Origin: Hirudinaria manillensis
Taxonomy: Eukaryota > Annelida > Clitellata > Hirudinida > Hirudinidae
DNA length: 64,000 nt
Direction: 5' to 3'
NCBI GenBank assembly: GCA_034509925.1
Contig: CM067533.1
Coordinates: 8,029,656 to 8,093,655, forward strand
The notes beneath the pieces are model-generated. The model made no database searches. It worked only from the letters and a program-made list of their open reading frames with translations, and was not told the DNA's origin. Below, piece after piece: positions 55,287-64,000 of this stretch. A program made the position numbers and the translations under genes. How positions within the stretch are numbered: the stretch's first letter is position 1; each line of letters opens with the position of its first letter.

Positions 55287-55292
55287 AATAAA
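55287..55292 (+). terminator. poly(A) signal of DYRK-like kinase gene
   Basis: AATAAA lies 49 bases after the stop codon. Confidence 0.6.
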
Positions 55293-55299
55293 CAAAACA

Positions 55300-57094
55300 A
55301 TTATTCGTAAAACTCCTCTACAAAGTTTTTGTACAACTTGTTTAAGTGAGCGATAAGACTCTTAAGTTCTAGAGGAGACCTTTCAGGAAGCGCCCATTGC
55401 TTTTATTATTTCATTGACGAAGCAATACCATCAGCATTAATAATAATAATAACTTTTCTGCGTTGTGGCTTCCTACACGTAAGCCTAACTTTTCTAACCT
55501 CGACGACACTATTCGAGGTATAGTGAAACTCGAGATAAAGTTAAAAATGGTTTAAAAGTTACCATCACCTGTACACCAGATCAGACTAGAGGTGGAGCCC
55601 TGCAGTTCGTCCAACAGGCAAAGAACTTCGCAATGGCTACTGAGGGAAGGATATAGGTTATATGATTAAATAATGCCAGCAGACCTTTAGCACCACCAAA
55701 GGAAAAACAATTTTCCAGCCTCTGAAATCCTTCAAAAATTCGCCCTCAGACACGAATAAAATAAAACAACGAGCAACAAAACAGATTTGGGGTCACCACT
55801 TTAATATTCTTCTTCTTATTATTATTATATCAACAAGAGTCGATACATCACCAACTATTAATTAGGATCCGAACAGACCAAATGACCTTTTAAATTAATA
55901 TATTCGCTTAGAAGAAATTTCAATGCAATTTCAACCACATCCTTGGATTCGAACGGTAGTTGGGACAGCATGCCGACCGGAAAAACTATTGTTTCGGGCA
56001 CGTTTCGGATAGTACGATGACGAGAGCAAAAGTCGACGACGACACAATTCAAACCAGTACCAGTCGCTCGTCCATCCATCCATCCATTCATTCGTTCGTT
56101 CATGCATGCAGTGGAGAACGAGGATCGTCACGCATCACCGCATCCTCAGGCCTGACACCCACTCGATGCCGCATCTCGGAAAGACACGAGCGTTAACAAA
56201 CGTGACAAACGAATTTCCTACTCTTTTCGACGACATCGGCACGGACGCAGCAGCAGCAGCAGCCCTAACCGACGTCCGCAATGAATTTCTCTGCATAATT
56301 TATGATAATAAGATCTTCGGAAATGAACAAAATCTAACTCAGCCGAGAGACGAATTTTGGCGACGGCCTGCGATTCCATGAACGTTCGACGATCCAATTT
56401 CGTCTTTGCAAAGATCGCGGTTAAGCAGTCGCAACATGCCATTCCAGCAATTGTAACTTTTAAACAACAGTAATAATTCGGTATAATAATAATATTAATA
56501 ATAATAACAACAGTAACAATAATAATAATGACGACGACAACACGCGACCAATTTATCCGAACGAAGGGCCTGCAAAAGCAGCAGTGACGACGGCGTCGAC
56601 GACGACAGCGTCCGCGTCGACGCGTTCATCGCCGAATGTATCCTTCCAGGCAAATAAGGTGACGACGAGGATCGGCTCCAATATAGCATACAAAAAAGAT
56701 ACGAAAGTATGAAGAGACGAAAACGAACGAGTGGATGCCCAGGCCGACAACGGCGTCAACGACCGCATCCCGGAGGGTATAGAGACCCAGTCCCCCCACG
56801 GCGGCCTTCCCACCACACCTTCTACCCCAATAGCCCAATCAGACGAACAGACGCGACGACGAATCCCCAGTAATTTCCATGATCACCTGCGAACTGCGGG
56901 AGTCGGACTCGCGTCGTCGACGACTCTAACGAGCGGTCGGACGCGGCCGAGCAGCAGAAACTTCGATCTAAAATCATCAGCGCGCCGTCATCGAACTGTA
57001 AAATCGAACGCAGACGACTTTTAAAGAGAGAGAGACACACACGTACGACGACGACGTCGCCGGACGCTTAACTTGGCGGTTAACGTCGCGAACG
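55300..57094. other. intergenic/3' flank between kinase and ataxin-2
   Basis: The left part is ordinary. From about 55980 to 57060 the DNA is richer in G+C and CGA/ACG, with many short overlapping frames on both strands and a short AGAG/ACAC tract at 57025-57042. None of the frames shows a recognisable domain or clear splice structure. It may be a long alternative 3'UTR of ataxin-2 or an unrecognised non-coding transcript. Confidence 0.35.
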
Positions 57095-57100
57095 TTTATT
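57095..57100 (-). terminator. candidate poly(A) signal of ataxin-2
   Basis: AATAAA on the minus strand (TTTATT on +) about 220 bases after the stop codon; the first canonical signal downstream. Confidence 0.4.
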
Positions 57101-57318
57101 TTTTGACGCGCGCATCGTCCGCCGAGACAGAATGAAAATCCTACGCTGCTCCTCCTGCTCATTGTCCGTGCTGGAAGTTTTGACCGGTCATCGAAGGTTG
57201 AACTGGAAATGAAATCAATGAAAGATTTTTTTATAAAAAGAAAAATGCGTTACTTTTTTGTTACCGAGACTCTATACTACGTCTCTCACTACAGAACAAA
57301 TGGTAATTGCAATTACAA

Positions 57319-60300
57319 TCAGGGAGTTTGAAACCAACTGGTCGGCGGCATTCCGTAGAGCAGCTGAGGAGAGGCGATGTTCGGGGGACCTTGGGGCAAC
57401 CCTGGGTAGGACGGAACGAAAGAAGAGCGACGGTCAAAAAACGAAGAAACGAAAATAAAAGCGATCCGTCGAGACCGTGCGCAACTCACCCGGCACTGCG
57501 ACGAACTGTCCGAGCTGAGCGGCCGTGGCCACCTGCTGGTTCTGAGAAGCGATGATCATCGGCTGGAACTGGTGCTGCACCAGCTGGTGGTGGTGCAGGG
57601 CCGACCCGGGAGGCACCTGTCCCTGTAACGTCCCCGAGAGGGCCGGAGGGGGCACGGCAGCCGCGAAGCCGGCCGACTGGGGGTGGTGGTTGGCGAACGT
57701 AGGTATGAAAGGCGAGAAGAGCATCTGAGACTGCATCGAGTTGGGCATTTGAGAACCCGACGGGACTGTCATTTGCTGCGGCCCGTGGGCCTGGAGGGCC
57801 AGGCTGGCAGAAGGTGTCCCGTGGTATATCTGCGTAGGAGTCTGTTGTTGTTGCTGTTGCTGCTGTTGTTGTTGTTGTTGCTGATGGTGAGCCACTCCCT
57901 GACTATGAGCCTGAGCCTGCTGGGACATCGGGTGGTAGTGCACCGGAGTGGGGGCCCCGGAACCGTTCGAGTTTGGCCTCCCGCCTCCGTTGCTGTTGTT
58001 AGACGGCTGCTGCTGTTGCTGAGCCACGATCTGCTGTTGTTGCAGCAGCGGGTGCATGACCGCCGTCGGAGTTCCGTGCGGCGGTGCGGGCAGAGGGGGT
58101 ATCATCGGCGTAGACACTGGTCGACACGAGGTAAGGTTTAAGGAAGAAAAATAATTAATTAAATAATTAATTTATTTATTTATTAATGAGAATGCCAGAG
58201 AATGGAATGGTCACTTACACAGCATTGGATTGTGGGGAACGTGCTCGAGAATTACAGGTGTCATGAGACGCAGCGACTGAAAAGACGGAAGGTTGGATGG
58301 ATGATTTAGATTAGTAGAAATGCATGTTGCATGCTGTACACATGTAATGTAATATAATGTAATGTAATGTAATGTACTCACATTGTAGGAGGAAAAGTTC
58401 ATCATCTGCTGAGGCGTTATGAACATCTGCGGCAACCCGTTCTGGGATATGAGCGGAGGACCGGCCATCAGGTTCGTAGCCTGCGGCGCCGCCACTTCGT
58501 TGTTGCCCCTTGCCGACACCGTCGCTGCATCAATAACGTCGACTGCCGTCAAGACATTGTTTTTAGAAACTCCACAGAACGTACTCATGCAAATAGTCGC
58601 TCTTAAAAATGCAAATTCGAATGAAAATGCCCGACGACAACGACGATTATTACCTCTCTTGGTGCCTCCGCCGTATCTCGGTGTTACGGCAGAAGGGCAG
58701 TAAAAGATGGGGCCGGGGGTCATGTGGGGAGCCACTGCGAACTGCTGGAGGCCCGGGTTCGAGTACACGATGGGGGGAGAAGCGACGGTCGACGGCACCA
58801 ACTGCTGGGTCTGCGCTCCGACCTGGGAGCCAGTCATTTGCGCAGCCTTGTGGGGCTGGAGATGTCCCTGAGCCGAGTGCTGCTGAGCGACGTTTGCCGC
58901 CGGCACGGCCTGCAAGGGCTGCAGTACCTGCCCCATGCCCGTGTCCAAGGACACCGTCGAAGAGTTGCGAGGCCTGAACTCGTTGGCGTTCGGATTCAAC
59001 GTGTAGGTCACCTCCTTCCTAAAAGTTCAAAGCACGGACCGATCAAAATCGGACGCTACCGGGCGGGTTAAACGAGATAAACGAAAAAGATCCGATCGCT
59101 CGACCGAACGATGTCGACTCACTTCTTCTCGGAACCCTCGGCATTGCCGGCGTCGGTCGACGAGGATCCGTTGGAAGCGGCGAGGCTTTTGGAAGAGGTG
59201 GGCGTGGCGGCAGCCGAAGGAATAGACGTGGCCACGCACTCCGAGGCAGGCAGCTGCTGGCTCGTGGAGACCGAAGAGACGGGCTGGATGTGGATGCTGT
59301 CGATGGCGGAAATGGACGCCTGAACTGCCGACTGTTGACTCGCTGGAAGTTGAGACACGTCCGTCAGCTGCGGACAGAAAAGAAAAGACGACACTGATCT
59401 CGTGTGCGACAACATCAAATGATAAATAAATAAATAAATAAATAAACAAATAAATAAATAAACAAAGCCTCGTTAACTAAACCTTGCTAAACTCCCAAAC
59501 CAGTAAATTATTTATCAGTATATAAATATCTGCCAAGCATTTGATAGGAAACAATACATTGGAACTGTTGTTTGAACTGAAACTGACATTGAAGTTGTTT
59601 TGGAACTCTTTCAAATCCTTGATGGTAGCATCCTTATGGTGGGCAGTCTGTTGAAAGTGGTGGTGGTGGCCACCGGCAACGTCGCTCTGCTGCTGATGAG
59701 CGACGATGCCTCCGCCATAACCGCCCGATCCGGTTCCGGCCAGGTGGTGAACCTTGGAGGAGGTCGCGTCTTTCCACTCCGTCGACTGAGCCTGGCCCTG
59801 CTCCGGATGGCCGCCGTGGTGCTTGAAGCCGTTAACGCCCGTCGCCGGGGCGTTCAGCGACCCGGAGGCGGAGCCGGGGGCAGAAGAGGTGAAAGTGGCC
59901 TGACCGGACGCATGAGACGAACTCGCAGAGTGGTGGTGACCCTGATGGCTGTGATTCTGAACGGAGCCCGTCACGTGTTTCTTGGCAACTGCTTCGCTGT
60001 AATTACCTGGAGAAAGGCAAAGTTCGAATAGAATCTATGAGGATTTCTTGGCAAGAAAGCGAGTAAACGTTTGCTAACCGTGCTGAGCGCTCGCATTGTC
60101 CGGTGCGGCCTGAGCCAATTGTACGGTCTTCTGCGTCTGTTGTCTGCCCGTCGGAGAGGATTCCCTGACGGAAGAAGTGTTCATCGCGCCGCCGGAAGTG
60201 TACGTTTTGACCCTCGGAGCGCAGTGCCTATCGCCGTACTGTCCTCCGTCCTGCCTCTGTCGCTGTTGATTTTTCGCTGACTGGGACTCGCGAACCACGG

Positions 60301-63300
60301 CGCTGTGCAGGGTCTCCTCGTCCTTGGTGTTCTCGAGTTCCATGCGCTGCTTGTAGTTGGTAGACGACTCGATCTCCTTGGCGACCATGGCCGCATTTTC
60401 CTCGTACATCTTGAATTCTTCCGTGTTGTGAGCCGGCAAGGGGGTCCTTTGGGGGGAGGAGGAGAAGGAATTTAAATTGGAAAATCTGATGATTCAAAAA
60501 ATGTCGAACTCGTAATAAAAGTAAACCAACGTGTATTGTCCCATGTTTGGATCGTAAGTGCTCTCGATCTGGAACTTGTCCCTGTTGGTGCGAAACATGT
60601 CCATGGCGTCCCAGCCGTTGGACTTTCCGCTCTCTAAAATGTCGCCGTCATCCAAAGAGTCGTCTACGTTGGCGTCGCACACCCAAGGCTGCAACTCCTT
60701 TTCGGCAGCCTGGCCGTTGGCCTTCCTGCTGATTGCGGCATCTGTGAAGCCATCTGATAGGATAGGAAAAAAGAAGATTGTTATCGTCGCTATGGTCTCG
60801 AGTCCTTAGGATCGATAATAGCAATAGTTTATAATATTAATTAGTATTACTTAACTATTTACATAACGAGATTAACGACTTTGAGCTCCTCAAATCAGTC
60901 TCTACTCACCGGCGATGGCAAAGAAAGGATCCACGTTGATGTAAACAACAGCTGCTATGTCGTCCAGTTTGAAGACCATCTGGGGTTTGATCTCATCCTT
61001 GCAGGGTATGTTGGTCGGATTGGCAGGGTCCACCTCGTGCACTCTCTCCAGGACGACCTCGAACTGGATCGAGTTGAGGAGGAAAGAAGTTTAGTGATTG
61101 GTGACTTGCATCAATCGATGTGAGTGCGTTTTTTTATGAATGTAAGAATTCATTATAACCAACCAAAACTCATTGTAAATAGCTATTATCACAAGTTTTA
61201 TTAAAAGTTACATTGTGTTTGCCTATTACTATTATTATTAATATTATTATATTGTTATTATTTCTTGCTTGAAGTAACAATTTCTAAATGTAACAACGAT
61301 AAGAATTTGAAGATGAAAGGAAAGAATAAAAACGACTCACTTGTGGGGAGAAAGTCTTGAAGACCCCTTCGTACATCTTGCCAGACTTGACTGTTACTTT
61401 GGCTATGGCACCCTGACCATACAACATAGTCACGATACGACGGAGATACAAGTTACAGTGCAACAGTGCGTATTAAGTTAATCAGTCGTCCTCAAAAGAG
61501 GATCCGCAAAAAATATCTCTACTTACGATGAGTGCCATGGTGGTGTGCATGAATCTCTCGTTGGCATAAACTCCGTTATTCTGAAACGACGGAACATAAA
61601 TACAATGCTTGTGTAGAAAATAAGTTAATAAATAGTTAATTAATGAATAAATAATGGTTAATGAAATAATCTAAAAGGAATAAGAATTCGTTCTCGTGGT
61701 GAGAGAAAAACGATGCACTCATTCGGAACCTTTAAAGTTTTTGCTTAAAAACATCACAACAATGTCCAGATAATCAGATTAACAACGGTCTTAGCGATCA
61801 CACCTTGCAAAGATGTTGTAAAATTATCGTTGGTAAGCAGACAATTAGCACCTCCTTCCCATACAAAGGATTGACAATGCCAGCCAACCATAGAAAATAT
61901 TGTACAAGGCTCAAGAAGGAAATAATGTATTCATGTGATTAAATCCATATATAGAATATTATGCTTCCTAAATTGTTAATTACATCAATGCATTGTTTAA
62001 TTTCTATAGTTTCTTGACTTCAAAAAGACATTTTTAAGTAATTGCAACAAAAAATGACAGAGGTTGGTATGCAATGCAATGACCAGTATTAGAACATCGA
62101 TTTTGCTGAGAATTAAATCATCCAAACATTTTTAAGAAATAATCTAAAAAAATAAATAAACCAGAATACAAATAATCCACAAACATACCAGCTCTTGACT
62201 ATTGTTGTTGCTGCTGGACGGCTGTTGCTGTTGTTGCTGCACTTGTTGGTAGTCATGTGGTCTTCTGCCCCTATCAACAAACAATAACTTATAATTTATC
62301 AATAACATCCCTCGATCACTGCATTAATCACTCGATAGCACTGCATAATCATAAGTCCCTGTCACGAGGTTGCACGCACCGTCTAAACGTTTTTGTCCTC
62401 GGTAGAGCAAAGCATACTCCACGAAACTGAGACAAAGGCACAAATAGTTGTTGTATCTTACAATATTATTACATTATCCACAACAATAGTGATTGTTTGT
62501 TGATAATTTTCCACTTGAAAAGAGAAGCAAGGACAGTCCACAACAGTTGGCAAGACACGTCAAATTCTAAACAAACTTTGTAGTTTATAAGAAATGCACC
62601 CACTGCAATGCTGCACTGCATCATCTTAAATGAAGTCTGATTCAAAAGTCCATGCAATGCAATCAATTGTAATGTCTTATCAAGGAGCTTATGGTTTCAA
62701 TTTATCCAGTCAGTCAAATTGAAGCATGATTGATACTGTTTTATCTTAGTAATCTTGTGCCTGCACAGAACCTGCTACGTCTCTCCTCAAATAGTTGCTC
62801 CAATAAGAGTAACTAATTAAACAAATGGTGCTGTACAATTCCTAGTATGCAAATAATGACAATAAAAGATGACAACAAAAGGACAGTAATCCCATCAAAT
62901 CTGTTAGTGACGGCCAACTGTAAACTTTAAAGCATGCATCGTCAAATGTAAACCTAATTGACTCCACATCATTAATGAGACAACTTTAGAAAGTATTTGC
63001 AACAATTCGAACAAATGTTATTATTAACTCTTAACATTAATGGTTTCTCAACACATTCTAATACAAACAGCTTATAAATGTCTCTTAATTGACTCGCTTT
63101 TGCAAATGTCAGAGCATTCTATACTTACATGCACATTTTATCCCATTAACAAAAATCATGCAATCAGGTATGTCACTTTTCAGCAATTTCATGTTCCTTA
63201 TACCACTGGCTTACACAAGAGCACATTAGACTTTAAGTTGTTCAGGAACTAACAGTTCTTCAGGAACAAGCATGGCAGTCATAAAAATTCATTGTCACAA

Positions 63301-63668
63301 ATGAAACGTTTCAAATCTTAACAAGGAGCAATTTTAATGGACACCACAAACGACGCATTTCGCACAGCAACCTAATCTATGCTGTTGACAACAGAGCAAA
63401 ACGAATGCCCCATGTTGGCAATATCGACCACCTGTCAAAATATTGCAATGCCACCAAACCAAAACTGTTCTCGCCTCTCCATTTGAAGGCGAAACGCCAT
63501 AATGTAACCTTATTTCTCAGACCGGAGCAAGCAAATCGAAGCCGATCGCCATAGCCCAATGATATAAAATCAAGAATAACGAAAGTATAACTAAACTGAC
63601 TTGTTATTCTGGCTATTGAAGGGTCTGTTTCCACCCCTGCCCCTATTGCGATTATATGATCCGGACAT
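57319..63668 (-). CDS. ATXN2: ataxin-2
   Basis: Ataxin-2 is a cytoplasmic RNA-binding protein of stress granules that contacts poly(A)-binding protein. Fourteen minus-strand exons, 63601-63668, 62189-62270, 61527-61580, 61341-61412, 60910-61063, 60531-60753, 60079-60446, 59588-60006, 59123-59367, 58654-59018, 58382-58524, 58219-58276, 57490-58116 and 57319-57401, give 986 residues. A Gly/Arg/Asn-rich start (MSGSYNRNRGRGGNRPF) leads to the Lsm domain (51-143; GVYANERFMHTTMALI, GKMYEGVFKTFSPQ). The LsmAD domain follows (about 144-260; NGWDAMDMFRTNRDKFQIES, STNYKQRMELENT). The PAM2 motif TLNPNANEFRPR is at about 566-577. The C-terminal third is Gln/Pro/His-rich with a run of 14 Gln near residue 828. 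The first ATG opens the only frame that continues into the Lsm exons. Confidence 0.95.
58340..58375. repeat. (AATGT)n short tandem repeat in ataxin-2 intron
   Basis: About seven pentanucleotide units just after the donor of the exon at 58382-58524. Confidence 0.8.
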
Positions 63669-63832
63669 TTTGTTCTTTTGCAACGACCTGTGATTCGTTC
63701 AAATAGGAAATTTCCGACAAGAAATTCTTTTGGGACAATTAATTTAAGCAAACTCTCTTAATGCAAACAGCAATTCACCCAAGATACGAATAGAGAACCT
63801 AGTGAAAATCCGAGGGCCACTTTTAATAAAAC

Positions 63833-63868
63833 ATGGCCGATTATAACCACTCCAACTTCCCGTTTAAG
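63833..63868 (+). CDS. possible first coding exon of a gene divergent from ataxin-2
   Basis: ATG in good context (AAAACATGG) opens 12 codons, MADYNHSNFPFK, followed by AAG/GTGAAA, a reasonable donor, and by an in-frame stop two codons into the presumed intron. It lies 164 bases from the ataxin-2 start on the opposite strand, where a divergent promoter would be natural. The rest would lie beyond 64000. Support is limited to start context and donor, so this is tentative. Confidence 0.35.
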
Positions 63869-64000
63869 GTGAAATAAAAGTGACTTAATTTTTGGTATTT
63901 ATATCAAAATTGTCCTTCTACCATTGACTTATTAAAATTTTGATAAATAATTTAATGTAATTATCTCAAATTTGAAAAATTACGTTCTGGCGCTCAAATT

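Noticed and set aside
57683..58141. Leu/Arg-rich plus-strand frame
   Set aside because: Antisense shadow of the Gln-rich ataxin-2 exon (CAG/CAA read as CTG/TTG).

Overview
This is a eukaryotic nuclear genome window: nearly every gene is split into short exons with GT-AG junctions, introns are AT-rich and full of (ATT)n/(AAT)n microsatellites, and the proteins are animal ones (synapsin, calbindin-type EF-hand protein, ataxin-2, exocyst Sec15, TFG, Sec23-interacting protein). A nervous-system gene (synapsin), a CRH-like amidated neuropeptide and the general gene style suggest a bilaterian invertebrate, most likely a lophotrochozoan. I cannot name the species. All gene models below were spliced by eye from the DNA. 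Exon phases were checked, and every complete model closes in frame.

Layout. 1-6153: the 3' half of a synapsin gene (+), its introns stuffed with trinucleotide repeats. 6154-9917: repeat-rich intergenic DNA. 9918-15476 (+): SLC16-type monocarboxylate transporter, 523 aa. 16336-17994 (+): SRSF2-like splicing factor with an unusual acidic tail. 18924-23275 (-): six-EF-hand calbindin-family protein with a long N-terminal extension. 24186-26149 (+): BTB-BACK protein. 26550-27029 and 28595-29074 (-): two tandem paralogous secreted peptide precursors, each with a TATA box, a 5'UTR intron and a C-terminal amidation Gly. 31202-41787 (+): EXOC6/Sec15, 24 exons, 839 aa. 42792-45396 (-): TFG. 46205-52950 (+): SEC23IP/DDHD-family protein, 1195 aa, divergent from TFG. 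53813-55238 (+): small DYRK-like kinase. 57319-63668 (-): ataxin-2, 986 aa. 63833-63868 (+): possible first coding exon of a further gene, divergent from ataxin-2.

Functional themes. Several neighbours act in secretion. TFG and SEC23IP are both COPII/ER-exit-site factors and sit head to head over about 0.8 kb, EXOC6 tethers exocytic vesicles, synapsin organises synaptic vesicles, and the two peptide precursors are secretory cargo. No operon or co-regulation is implied beyond the TFG/SEC23IP divergent arrangement.

The strongest unusual signals are: (i) the SEC23IP-family protein has lost the nucleophile Ser, the HGxG-type oxyanion motif and the DDHD-domain His, so it looks like a pseudo-phospholipase; (ii) the tandem CRH/DH44-like peptide genes, with two conserved helical segments per precursor; (iii) a synapsin whose ATP-grasp residues look eroded; and (iv) calbindin and SRSF2 proteins with long acidic add-ons.
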